In this document: positions 11,516-23,699 of the stretch, in pieces | Position numbering within the stretch: position 1 is the stretch's first letter | How the letters are laid out: the number at the start of each line of letters is the position of its first letter | NCBI GenBank assembly: GCA_027405735.1 | Contig: JAPEHQ010000009.1 | Location: forward strand, 434,001 to 498,000 | Origin: Mucor racemosus | Taxonomy: Eukaryota > Mucoromycota > Mucoromycetes > Mucorales > Mucoraceae | Length of the DNA stretch: 64,000 bases | Direction of reading: 5' to 3' | Program-made: the position numbers and the translations under genes | The notes under the pieces: model-generated | What the model was told of the DNA's origin: nothing | The model's database searches: none | Seen by the model: only the letters and a program-made list of their open reading frames with translations

Positions 11516-12815
11516 TATATATATATATATATATATAGAAAATTGGATGATACTTTTTGTATACATTAAGCGCATATGCCAGCTTACTATTTTGTTTATG
11601 AATCATAATTCATATTCCCTAAATTTATGCAATGAAATTTCGATATCTGAATTTCAAAGGGTTTATCCTTATTCATAATACAATTTCAGTTGATTTTTCT
11701 TTTGTATTATCAACTTGTAACATGTCAGCTACTTTGAAGGATTTTTTGTTTTCTATTTAACTTTGGAAACATTGTTGTAATGAACGGTTTTTTGAAGATA
11801 CCCACCAAGTTAAATTCAATGTCAGCTTCAATTTCTAATAATAGACAGGTCATTTAACGAGGTCTAGGGATTTTAATTTAACATCTAAACAAAAGAAACC
11901 CATAATGTGTTTTGTAAAATATCTCAAAAAACTTCTGGTATTCCGCACCTTAAAGTTGTTTATTGTGAAGGTCTCATGCTCTCGGCTACAAAAGAGATCA
12001 ATGCAGAAATTAGTTGGGATTTCAATTGATGGTTTTTTTTTTGGCAGGTGTTGTTAAGACGTGTGAAATATAGCTGATATTCACCTGCATACTTTCATAC
12101 ATAACTGTGTTATAAATTCGACAATATCCACTACTGAAACTGATGTCCATTAAAGCTTAGTATTGGAAATACAGATTTTAATATGATTTAATCAGTCTTA
12201 CAATTGAATAAAAAGATAATAAATAGAATTTTATGCAAGATAGAACACCGTATGGATTGAGCAAGGGCCACTAATTGATTGGATGTATGAATGTTCTCCT
12301 GGCGACAACACTATGATTGGATAAGACATCTACAAACATAAATCATCTTTGTCCCCTTTCAAAGTTGCTTGGCAGCAGTATTACTTGTTTCAACAGAGCC
12401 AATGCTTGTGCTCTAAATTGGCAATCAAAACTACAAGCAAACTTTTGATAAAAAAAAACCATTTTAGCACACATCTTGTACAATGAACGTGAAACTCATT
12501 TTATCATTAAAAATACTCAAAAAAGCTTCATTCAAATCAGAAAAAAAGTAAACATCTGACTTTATATTCAAAAAGCTCTTTAAACAGATCAATTTTGACT
12601 TATTTTCACTTTCTCTTTCTTTCTTTCTTTTTTTTATATTTCAAAATCAATTATAAATAATCCAAAAGTTAATCACATTTAATTGCTTGTGTTTCCTTCC
12701 TTTTCTACTTGCCCTGAAACGAATTATCCAGTAACAGATTACATAAACAAATCAAGCACATAAAAACAGTAAATCTCATAGAGAATATCAGGGATCAAAG
12801 TCTAAAAAGTATAGA

Positions 12816-13899
12816 ATGGGAGTAGTTTTATCTACGCTATCTTTCGGTAAAAGGTAAGCTTAATCTTCATCTGTTCAAGTAGCATAATTTTGACAGCATG
12901 ATACAATATGTAGGAATCGAGAAAGAGGTGCAGTAGACGACGTCACTGAGTCTCCGCTCATCATCGGCTCGTACAGGAGACTTCCTAATATGAATAGTGA
13001 AGATTCCCCCTCGATAACTGACGAACCTTCTATGTCTTCCTCTATTATCGAAGCAACTGTATTAAACCAAGAACATAATATAAATCAACAACATAATGTT
13101 AATAGTAAGTTTTTTGATTCAACACTTGCAAATGAGCGAGTGAAATGCTTTTTAACTTTTTCATTACTCATCATCTTGGACCTTTGTAGACATAGCAGCC
13201 AAGATAAAAATACCCAAAAGAGCTTGGTCAGCATATCATTTATTCCATTTTTCAGATAATTTGAAGAACAATACTATTATAAATTCACCAAAACTGATCA
13301 AATCATCGAGAATTCGACCAAAAACCAAAGAAATTTCAGAAGAAGAAGAAGACGACGAAGACGAAGAAGAGGACGACGAACCAGTTGAAATGGAACAACT
13401 TATTACAATGATGCGAAATCACAAAGTATCTGATGAAACATCTTCTTTTAACTTTAATTTTGGTACAGGTAATAACAGCAATAACAGCAAAACCTTGTCC
13501 ATATCTCCACCTCCACCTCCACCTTCACCATCATCGCAATCATCAAGCAGGAGCAATTGGTCTCCTTCTCCTGAGTTTAAGTTTTCATTTTCAGCCAATA
13601 TACCACAAAAGAATCACAATTATGGTATGATGGTTTATGTAGAATATGTGTAGCTATATTTCATATACTAAAAATACATATATAGTGGATCGGTATGTAG
13701 AGGAGGAAGATTTAGATTTCTTCCAAGGAAACCAACAACAACAACAACAAAATCAAACTGCTAATAATAATGATCATCATTATCACATGGTACATCGAAA
13801 GATTTTACCAATGCCAAAGCCTCGTTGGAAGAAATCTAGTGATAGCGATAGTGATGGTGAATCAATGAAATCAAAAACTACACACAACGGCAGCACTAT

Positions 13900-13949
<50 letters not shown>

Positions 13950-14479
13950 ACAACAACAACAACAAAATATTCAATATACCAGTAGTAAATGAGGTTGTAG
14001 AGAATAAAGTTGATCAAAGGGATAACTCAAAGAAACTAAAATCATCCCCTAATGGTATCAGTATTATTCAACATCCAATTGTAGACAACAAACGAAAAGA
14101 AAGAAATTGGAAGGATCATTTTGGTCCAACAGCAGATATTACTGAATTTGCCAACCATGAATTTTATTCATTGGAGAAAAAGAAATCTGTCGTACGTTTT
14201 AGTTCTCCTTTGAAGAAAGAAGTACCAATACCTCACAACAAAACTTCTGTACTCATTTCCCCACCACCACCACAGATACCTCCAACCACTTTGAAATCGC
14301 CAACAACGCCATCAACAACAGCCACAGCTGTTGCTCCAGCCGAAGTGCTATCTACTACTACCGTTTTAAAAACAACATCTACAATATCCATCAAGAAAAC
14401 GGCGTCTAAAAAGAAAGGGAGCAAATTACCACCTACAGCTTCTTCTTCTCAATCTACATATACCAAGAAGCCTAACAAT

Positions 14480-14510
<31 letters not shown>

Positions 14511-14830
14511 GCAACACTATCACCAAGAAGAAGAACGCTCATAAAAAGAGATCCAACAAAGAAGAAATCGCACCCGGTGGGTTTTTATCGTCAGATATCA
14601 CACTCTTTGAGAATCCCATTTCTTCGGATGATTGGATTTGTCTTTTCTGCCAATACGACATTTTAATGCATGATTTCGAATATACTAAAAAAAAAAATGG
14701 CTTCTACCGCAGGAAACGTGAAAAGAACAAAAGAATCAAAGATGCAGAATTGAGAAGATTAGGTGGTGGTTTAAGTGAATCCGAAGAAGATCATAATGAA
14801 CATCATCATAATAACCATGATCATTTGTAA
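12816..14830 (+). CDS. Unrecognised low-complexity protein with conserved-looking C-terminus
   Basis: Exons 12816-12853, 12914-13104, 13256-13624 and 13686-14830 join in phase to 580 residues. The N-terminus MGVVLST matches the N-myristoylation pattern (Gly2, Ser6). Then follow a serine-rich part, an acidic run, a polyproline run, several asparagine runs encoded by AAC/AGC repeats (about 13905-13970 and 14473-14515) and a Thr/Ser/Pro-rich region. The last 110 residues look folded or functionally constrained: ITLFENPISSDDWICLFCQ, then YDILMHDFE and a very basic RRKREKNKRIKDAELRR. The W-I-C-L-F-C pair could bind metal. I do not recognise a named family. The first exon is chosen because it restores a long in-frame N-terminus; its use is inferred. 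Confidence 0.72.
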
Positions 14831-15026
14831 ATTCCCCTCTTTTTTCTTTCTTTTCATCGTTTGTATATTCTCTCCCTCCCTATCTTTTTACCCTTTCTTA
14901 TTGTCTTAAAACCAAATACCATTCTTTTATCATTTCTTTTTATTTTATTTTATGATACAAATACATTAATAAACATGCAATTACATATATACAAGTATGT
15001 TTTTCTAAGGCGGGGGTATATCTAAA

Positions 15027-17607
15027 TTATCTTCGAATGCCATTTTTCCATCGATGAAGCAAAGAGAGTGCTTCTTTTTTAGCTACTTCTCTGTCTTGTA
15101 AATCATTGATGGTAAACAAAGATACTTCATCATTAGCTTGTACTAAACTTTGATCGTGCGTTTCAAATGCAGAGATACAAGTTACATTTTGTTTCAATGT
15201 ATCGTATGTAATTTTATCTTTCTTTACATCTTCAGTTACAGTATCTAAACATATCAATTCAATATTTTCTGATGGTGAAACATAGTAACGAGTAAGGTCG
15301 ATTTTTGCAATAGCTAATGAAGCTTTGTTGTCAATCACTCGTCTAATAATAAGAGTTAGTACTTTAGAATTTCGCTATGCATGGTGAAGGATTACCTTGA
15401 AATACTTCTTTTATGGATACTTTGTGAGAAAATTCTCTCTTCAATGGTTGAGGCTGTTATTAATCTATATACAAATACTGGCTTCTTTTGACCATAGCGA
15501 AAGACTCGGCCTATACTTTGCTCATCATATAATGGGTTCCAATCTTGATCTACAAGGACAACACGGTTGGCAGAAGTCAAGTTAATCCCAATAGCAGCAG
15601 CCTTTGCAGAAAGTAACATTACACCGAAACTGTCATCATTTTGAAATCTATCGACGATAGTTTGACGTTCAGATCCGGGTGTTGTGCCATCAATTCTACA
15701 CATTTTAGCGCCAAAGACAGGCAATAGTTTCTGTATATAATCTGTGGAGCAGTTAAATATACACTCATTATATACATAAATATTCTTATTTTACCTAGGC
15801 AAGCAATACTATGAGATATAATAACAACCTTATCCTTCACAATTTGACATTCTTTTATCAAATCTACAATAAAAGACATCTTTCCGGAAGCTTTCCAGGA
15901 TTCAATATCGGCCTTTTCCAGGTACTCAATTGCGAAATGAAAGCCATTAGCCAACCATTTTGCAAATATACCCTCTTCATTATCTTCAACAATGTCAGCA
16001 TCGAAAGCTTCTTGGATTTGGAGGACACCATCTATTGTTCCTGCGGGTACACTACTGATTTCCTCCATGATTTCATCGTCGTCAATTGGAATAATATCAT
16101 CTTGATTTTCGGATTCTGTTTGTTGTGTATGTAATCCCTTGTTGATCTTATCATTTCGCTCTCGTTCCTGTCGATTCTTTAACAACTATAATGTAGTTTG
16201 TAGAGGTTAAATCTATGTTACACTCCATATAAAATTGCAAAATTGATACTTACAGATTGAAATATTTTGGGATGATTACACATTGCTCTCAACACTAATA
16301 GACCAACAAGTGGTGCATCAACAGAAATCACTTCAATCAACTTTTCATAACCTTCAAATTGAACTGGATTCATCTTGAAACGGACAACATACTCTGTTTT
16401 GAGAGGTAAATCTTGAGCCAACACTGTTTCATCTCGCCTATGAGATACAGCATCTGTAAGTATTTGAAGAACATACATCTTCATGGCTGCCTCGTGCTTG
16501 ATGTTTTTACTTGAATCAATATAACATCTTTCGATAGTGTTGCTGAAATATGATTTGAAGCTTTCAGTACTTCCCAGCAATTCAGGGGCAATAAAACTAA
16601 TCATATCGTAATACTCAAGTAGATGATTTTGCAAAGGGTAGCCTGTCAGGCAAATCCTCGAGCGAGTTCTAACTTGGTTGATCAGCGTTGAAATATGAGT
16701 TGTTGAATTCTTTATGCGATGACCTTCATCCAATATAATAACATCTGCTCCGGGATTTACTAACATTTTAAAAAATTCTTCCTTTTCATTATCATCTTTT
16801 CTACTGAGTAATGCACGATATTGATCGTAATTTATCAGCATAACACCACCATGTGTGTACCAATATTTTAAATATCTCATACGATCTGATGCTTTTACTC
16901 CAACCTCTATACAGATGTTCAATAATAAAGCCTCACGTAATCATCACTCATTTCCACATACCAGATATATTGAACACTTCGCCGATGATGCTCTGTGAAT
17001 CAGCAACTGCCCATTTCGAAAATTCATTGCCCCAATTAGACAATGTGATAAGTGGCGCAATGATCAATACTCGATTTCCCTAATTCAGGGGATCAATAAA
17101 CATGAATTTTGACATTTAAAGAAAATGAATTACCGTTGGAAATTTCGTTGATGGATATCTTTTCAAATATTGATACATGGTTGTTAAAAGAGCAACCGTC
17201 TGTATCGTTTTTCCAAGGCCCATAGAGTGAGCTAATAAGCAACCTTGCTTCTTCTTATACACGCGATCCCACATGAATTGAAGACCTTTAAACTGATGTG
17301 CTTTTAGAACTTTGCGATATTTTGTATCTAGAATAAAATCGATTTCATTCAATGCTTGTATAGTCGCTAAATCTTGCAGAGGTTCTTCCTCTTCATCGTC
17401 CTCAACCTCGAGTATTTCCTGGCTACCGCCCATGCCTTTCGAAGAATTATCATAATAATCAGTTAGAAATTCGTCAAGCTTTCTTTTATTTGTAGAATTG
17501 TAGCCTCCACAAACAGAAAGATCCAAGGGTGTGTTTAATAAAAATTCATCTGGGACAAGTTTTTTGACCTTTTGATTCACTATTTTATTCAAGATATTCA
17601 TGGACAT
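15027..17607 (-). CDS. SNF2-family ATPase, ATRX/ARIP4 (RAD54L2) type
   Basis: Exons 17134-17607, 16962-17079, 16254-16906, 15795-16185, 15396-15741 and 15027-15342 give 765 residues. Proteins of this family use ATP to move or remodel DNA-bound complexes in the nucleus. Motif I is LAHSMGLGKT (residues 125-134), preceded by LKAHQFKGLQFMWDRV, the Q-motif area typical of ATRX and ARIP4. Motif Ia lies in LIIAPLITLSNW. Motif II is DEGH (about 257-260) and motif III CLTGYPLQN. The C-terminal helicase lobe has IISHS, RIDGTTPGSERQ, LLSAKAAAIGINLTSANRV, DQDWNPLYDEQSIGRVFRYG and the arginine fingers of motif VI. There is no ADD or other reader domain, so it is much shorter than animal ATRX. The gene starts 138 bp downstream of the chromo-shadow-like gene on the same strand. 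Confidence 0.92.
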
Positions 17608-17744
17608 ATAATTTGATTTTTTTAAAAAAAAAGAATGGAAAGAGTGCTACTGTATATAAATGAAGAAAAAAATAAAATAAGCGTCGCTTGAAAGTGACAA
17701 GTCTGTGATAGAGGTAGAACATATGTCAAAAAAATAATTTATTA

Positions 17745-18402
17745 CTAGTAAATCTTGTCTTTTTTTGCAGCTCTAATCGCTTGTTGATATTCAAAATGCT
17801 CTACAAGGTCCCAATCTTTATGATCTTGCAATGCCTTTGACGAAACCACCTATGAAAATGAAAAGAAACTAATTAGATCCATGTTTCGTATACAAGGAAA
17901 TTAGACTTTTTTTTTTACCTCTTCAATGGGATTATTTTTCCAAACTACAGCGTATTTTACTTGTCCAGTGGCATTTTTTAATTTTCTAGTAACTTTTTCA
18001 ATTCGCAAATCTTTATACTTTTCTTTTGTTTTTTCTCTTGCTGCTTCACGTTTACTTTCTTCGTCACTTTCATAATTGAGTTCTGGTGGTATGTACATGT
18101 GTATAGAATCTGGTCTAACATATTGATCTCTGATTCTTTGAGATATCACTGGTATATATATTGATCTTAAAACACTATCTGCGACATCTGGATAAACCTG
18201 AGTGGATTTCAGTCTCTGTGAGTACATGTTTTATTAACAAGTTTAGTTAAATAAGGGAAGTGTGCAAAAACAAATTTTATCCTGGCGTTTATTTGATGCC
18301 CGATAAAAGAATCGTCGTGTTGCGATTTCTTGTTCAAAGTGATAAATTGACGACGATTTTCAGCAAGATTGCAAGGCCGATGGTCTAAATAATTATACAA
18401 AC
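17745..18402 (-). CDS. Small chromo-shadow-domain-like protein (5' end uncertain)
   Basis: Supported exons are 18272 to about 18402, 17919-18215 and 17745-17849, with a 56-nt intron and a 69-nt intron in phase 0. The C-terminal part reads LRIEKVTRKLKNATGQVK, YAVVWKNNPIEEVVSSKALQ and DWDLVEHFEYQQAIRA. This follows the pattern of HP1 chromo shadow domains: a turn, a V-x-W-K strand, an acidic/valine stretch, then a closing helix with FE. No canonical chromodomain is seen in the part read. The upstream exon begins after an AG at about 18403 with no ATG, so at least one 5' exon is missing; a short exon with ATG near 18500 is possible but not proven. Alternative: an unrelated small protein with a similar fold signature. 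Confidence 0.55.
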
Positions 18403-20389
18403 CTGTGATTTATAATAAAAAGATTTTTTTATATATAAAAATACGTGTTTATTTAAAAAAAAAAGCACTATGGGAACCAGGATATTTATCCTTGTTTATC
18501 ATTTCACAATGGCTTTTCGGGGGGGGGGGGGTTTGCAAAAATACGATACACAAATGAGAAACTTCGTCCGCATAAATTAATAGCCGGGTCAGGGTCACAT
18601 ACGTGTTTTTTTTTTTGAAATACGTGCAAAAAACGGGGTAATGTACAGAGAGAAGAACAATGAATAGGTATAGTCTGCCATAGTTCAAATATCTTCGCGT
18701 GTATGATAAAAAAGAAAGCGGCGACTGACGCAGATTGGCCAGTCATCAAAAAAGTTTACATTAGGATATCATAATGAAATTAATTTCTACTTAGTACGCA
18801 GTACGTTTAAAGTTAACAACGTTACTATAATTTTCAAAGCTGCAGCATTTCACGAAACATTCCTGTATATTAGAAAAAGTTGCACCATAGGAACTGTATA
18901 TCGGGTTTCATAATAAAGTTTTTTTTTGCAAATTACATTGTATACAACAACTACATTTGTTGTTCAAAAGTTACGGGCTTCAAGTTGTTGCTGCCTTGTA
19001 TTCTTCAATAAAGCTGGTAATTTTGAGATGCACACTATCAAAGTTAGCGACGAGTTGAATTTTTTTAATTGGTATCATATGTAATACAGACTTGGCTTTT
19101 TGACGTTTCTAATGCCCCATACCATCAGAAGCATAAATATAAATGATATATAACAATACTGGGATAGCAAATTCTCATGTCATCTTTTATCACCTCATCA
19201 TTCCCTCTTTATTTCATAAATTTCCTGCTTATTTGCATTTTACCTCTGATGAATTATTTTTTTCCGGTTTTTGAAATGCAATATGATCAGGTTTCATATA
19301 AATATTTACAATATATTTATATACTGAACCAGAAACAGCTGTTTTCTAATGATATTACAATGAGCTATTCTGTTGATTATTGTCTATTCAATACTGTTTA
19401 GAAATTCAATTTCGAATCACAGGTTGCTTTTTTTTTAATTTTCGAAAATAATCTGAAACAAGCACCATAAATTTGGCAAAAAGTGTTCGAAAAAGTATCC
19501 GTTCCTGCTTTACACGTCTCACAATAACTCATGGAGGTTAAATTTATAATGACCATTCGTGAAGAGCATCTATAACTACCTGCAATTATAATTTAAGCTC
19601 ATTTGGATCAAACAATCAAACTTCCTTGATCGGATAGTTATTTCACTGTTTTCAGTGGTTATAAACTAATGATGCTCTCAAGCCAAGCTTGTACTAGTAA
19701 ATATTTGACTGATTAAGCCTGGCTCGATAGCAACATTTGTCGCACCAATGCTCTAGTTAACCGTAAACGAGAACTTATTGGTAGACACGTTCATGAATAC
19801 ATGAACACAGCCAACTACAACTTCCAGAGCAAATAGCAATTAACCAGAGGAGAACAAGGATGGTCGTTCTTGATAAAGTTAAAATAATAAGGACTCAAAT
19901 TCATAATAAAATAGTTAATCCTGCTAGAAATTTTGAAATAGCTATATCTCGTAGAGTTACTTTCGATGAGCTCCTGAACCTCATCAATTCAGACTGTCTC
20001 CTAGAAATGTCTATATATAATTCAAGAGAATTACATCAACTTTGACCATTTTTCCAGTCTTATCATCGTAATTACTGGTTTTGCTCAGCGAGATATCTAT
20101 TACGACTGCAAAGCTAATCCGGATATGTATTCCAAAGCGTTTTTTTTTTACTTGATCAACTTTTTAATGTCTGAGAGTCTACCTCCTTTTGCAAACTTCC
20201 CTTTGAGTTCGTTCATGGATTCCAAGCTGTTTTACATTTATGCCAAAATATTGCTTCAAAAGATCAAAGGAAAAATATATCCGGCAGGAAGAATCCCAAA
20301 AAAAATCTGTATATTTGTCTTCAGAAATTTACTGTTTGGATTTCAATCTATCCATCAAGGCTGGTTATAACTGCCTTGGGATCTAATAG
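18403..20389. other. Intergenic region with coding-like relics
   Basis: There is no gene I can support. It probably contains the promoter and first exon of the chromo-shadow-like gene (up to about 18700), a G-run (18521-18532), AT-rich DNA and, from 19700 on, degraded sequence with coding character (listed separately). Confidence 0.6.
19717..20370 (+). pseudogene. Coding-like relic in several frames, not recognised
   Basis: Three consecutive stretches read like protein but in different frames. At about 19717-19833 it reads RTNALVNRKRELIGRHVHEY before a stop. At 19860-20045 an ATG-started frame includes RVTFDELLNLINSDCLLEM. At 20125-20370 a frame includes LFYIYAKILLQKIKGK. No splice pattern joins them cleanly and no family is recognised. 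They could be pieces of one decayed gene or transposon; chance open frames cannot be excluded. Confidence 0.25.
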
Positions 20390-21890
20390 ATCTCAGACTC
20401 CTAGTTGTTAAAAAAATTGAAGCGTATTAGATACAGCTATGTATCTGTCCCTAAAATATTTTATATCTCACAAAGGTCTCAAAAACACACAAATTTCACT
20501 GATTTTCTTCGAAAACTGGGTCTCACTTTTCATTTCGGCTCCACTTTTTTTTCACTAAATAATATTGAAAAAAAATTATATGCCAATGAACCTGGGATGT
20601 TCAACTTTAATTCAGAAATGAGTATCCAGAAATACCCTATTTTTTGCTGTTGGTATTAATTTTTCAGTGCTAATGTTTCAGATTTTTACGCGTATTTTAC
20701 TGCTAAAAATTAAAAACTTTGAGGTTTTATATCTTTACGAAAAACTAAGTTATACTAATACTTTCTAATAATAAAACTTATTTGTTTTGAAGTACTCTAT
20801 AACATGTTTTAGTATGAAAAGCGTTTCGAGCTTTTTTATTTTTTCCCATTTTTTTGGCATTTCTGTAGTAGATTTCAAAATATTGGTGAAATTGAGCAGC
20901 ATTTTTTTTATACCCATACCATCAACCTCGTTGAGTTCTGGTGGGCCCAATTTAGTTTTTGTCATAATATTAATTTTTCGTGGAGATATCCTCAAAAATG
21001 CGTACAAAGAGATACTTTCTTCGTTTCTAGCTTCATTTTTTCCCCTGTATACCCTCATCCCAAGTTCGGAATTTGAAAAATATTGGCAAAAATCTCGTTT
21101 TCTCTATGAAAAATGCAGTTAGAAGGTTCAGAAATAGCTCCTGAAATGTCAAAAGAGTCTATATAAATACTCTTGCCAGAATATTACACTTTTATTAACA
21201 ATACATCTTTTGGATGTATTTATATACATTAATTATAACAACTACTAGGGTTTTACTATCTAAGAATATGATGTAAATCAATGATCTGCATTGATTTACT
21301 GTAACACTAATTATAGACTGAGATCTTGGATGTGAGACCTATGATGAGTATTGAAATAACAGCTCCATCGATAGATAATTATCTTGCACATCATGTACAT
21401 TACTTATACTTGAAACATAATTATAAAAAGTGGTATGAATCTTCAAAAAACTCCAAAATTTGAATTGCATTTTACGCAAAATTTAATTTGAAACATCTGT
21501 TTGAATTCTGTTTAGATGTATGCAGAATTCAAAATTGTACAAGAGCTTATTAATGCGCTAGCTCAACTTATTTTGCAGTTCATGAGCTATAAAGCCATTT
21601 TCTTTTTTGAATCATTTTTGAATGCATTTTAAATGTTTATTTTGGAGCTCAGTTACCATAGACTGTAAGCGGTAATGTGAACTATTATCTAGAGTTTTTG
21701 GATCTCGACGAAAAATCAATATTTTTTCGATGAAACAAAAAATGCAGAGTAGCTTACAATTGAATCTGTTTGGTAATTATAAAAAATCGATACCTTAATT
21801 TAGGTACTCAAAATTTCACAATCAACTTTATGTCAATTTTGCTCAGTATTGGGCCAGTGCATGTATATTCTGGTATTAACTTTTTTATCT
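20390..21890 (+). repeat. Repeat R2, copy 2, interrupted by a solo LTR
   Basis: It aligns to copy 1 from about 20418 (CTAAAATATTTTATATCTCA) to the right end near GTATATTCTGG at about 21870. A 220-bp LTR interrupts it at 21142-21361. The minus strand holds a 97-codon frame (20765-21058) starting with ATG and reading MRVYRGKNEARNE, with counterparts in the other copies. The plus strand is also open for 111 codons (20787-21122), the same length as in copy 1. Confidence 0.85.
21142..21361 (-). mobile_element. Solo LTR (220 bp) with GCTCC target duplication
   Basis: The insert begins TG and ends CA and is flanked by identical GCTCC at 21137-21141 and 21362-21366. Read on the minus strand it aligns to the LTR at 35535-35782: both start TGTTAT, share GTATATAAATACATCC (a TATA box), then GATGTATTGTTAATAAAAG. 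Copy 1 of R2 lacks the segment, giving an empty-site comparison. No internal retrotransposon region is present, so this is a solo LTR left after recombination. Confidence 0.93.
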
Positions 21891-23699
21891 TTGGGAAAAT
21901 AGCAGAAGGCCATAGAGAGGGTCTGTGCAAACTGAAATGCATTTACCTTGGAAGCAATTCTAATAGTAAAACTGCAACCATAAATCCCTCGTATATAATA
22001 AAGAAATTTTGGTGATATGTGGGCCATGTAACGAAAACACCCCAATCACAAATTAAATATTTACTAGCTTAATTTCCATTTAAAAATTATGGCTTTGTTA
22101 AGATACTGTTGTAGAAATACCTGTTGAAAATGATTCAAGCACTCAAATTATAACTATCAAAGGTTCCAGGATGAAAACATGAAAACCCATTCGTCATTAT
22201 GTAGAAGTAATTTATATAACCATATACAGGTATATTATGTACATATACTGTACTTTTCAGATCTTTGTTATTAGTTCGCATTCTTGGCCAAATAATATAT
22301 TTTTTTGTGAAAAACTGATGGCAAAACGTATCAAAAACCAATAACTGACAATGATCCTTAGTGAAATACTCATAGTCGAATGCAATTCATGTCACACTAC
22401 GGCCAACCTGTGCTGCACAAGATGATTTTGTTGTGCCCAGGTGGGTTTCACACTACAGCCTGAGCTGTTGTGCCCACTGAATATGGTTAAAAAGATAACA
22501 ATATGCACATGGGCACAACAAAAGAAACTACACGCGAGCACAACACTAACCCTGTTGTATGTGCAGAATTATACTGTATATTCTGTCCGTGTGCATAACA
22601 TTAATCCCATGTGGGCATAATAATAAAATCTGATCATGAGCATAACGAGCTGATTGTATGGGCTATGGACACAAATTGGTTTGTAAAAGAGCATCATGCC
22701 GTTCTCAAAATTTCATTACATTGTTTTTTTACTGGAATGGGTTTTTATCTTTTTAAATTACATTTGTTTATATTGATATAAATTATAGACAATACAATTC
22801 AATACGTTGTTGATGTAGAGCAATACATGCAAGAACCAATATATTTACGATTATCATCATTTCTTCATTTGTAAATATGTTTATTATAGCTATAATGTTT
22901 ACAGCAAGAATGGTTTTTGCTCGAGCATAGACTTAAATAACTAATACTTACTGCTATTAAATGTATATGCAAGCCAAATCTAAGATTATAGATGTTACTT
23001 TATCAGACATAAAATTTAAACAAATTAACCTTCTTTAAAGTTACTATTTTAGTTTATTACAATTGTCAGCCGTCAAAAGATTTGTTTTCAAGCATAAAAG
23101 CTACAATCAAAACCATGGTTATTAGGCAAGACATCAGATTATCCTTTTTTTTTTGAGTTTCTATATCATTTGAAATTTTATCACTTTTCTGCAACATTTC
23201 ATGATTTTTTAGCCAGTTCTAGCTTCTCACCATTGAGTAGATATAAATATCGTTGCTTTCGATTTGATCTGGTAATCAAGGAGTCCAATAATACAGTAGT
23301 AAATAATGATGTTTGATCTTAGAATGCGGTTAAGTAAAAATATCAGTCTCTAATATAGGCTGCTACCTGCAGTATATTAAAACCATTAGTCCCTTATGTT
23401 AGCATGCGTATTCAGATAAAAGAAAAGAATACCAGTTTGATAGTCTGATATGCCTTATCAAACGGTGAATAATATCCTTGGAATATGAAAACTAAAAGAG
23501 AGAAACAACACATATAGAAAAGGGTTTTCAAGGCTTTGCATTATTTAGCGCAATTAAAACCCTGCTAGATTGCAAATTTCAGCCAATGTAAAGCAGTATT
23601 ATAATACCGTAGTATGAACCATAAACTAAACAAAATAATAGGCAATATCTGTTATCATAGAAATATACATTTTTTTACCAGAAAACCCGTCTGTCATAA

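Larger units (their letters stand above)
7998..12815. other. Gene-poor interval holding R2 copy 1, a coding relic, a microsatellite and a MITE
   Basis: No intact gene is supported between TAF5 and the gene at 12816. The interval contains repeat R2 copy 1 (8255-9525), a degraded sequence with coding character (about 9930-10170), a CA/TA microsatellite (10985-11017), a MITE (11018-11515) and AT-rich DNA. The final 500 bp include several GATTGG (inverse CCAAT) motifs and pyrimidine-rich tracts that could belong to the downstream promoter. Confidence 0.65.

Noticed and set aside
13783..13974. Minus-strand polyleucine frame
   Set aside because: It is the antisense of the asparagine/serine repeat in the real plus-strand gene.
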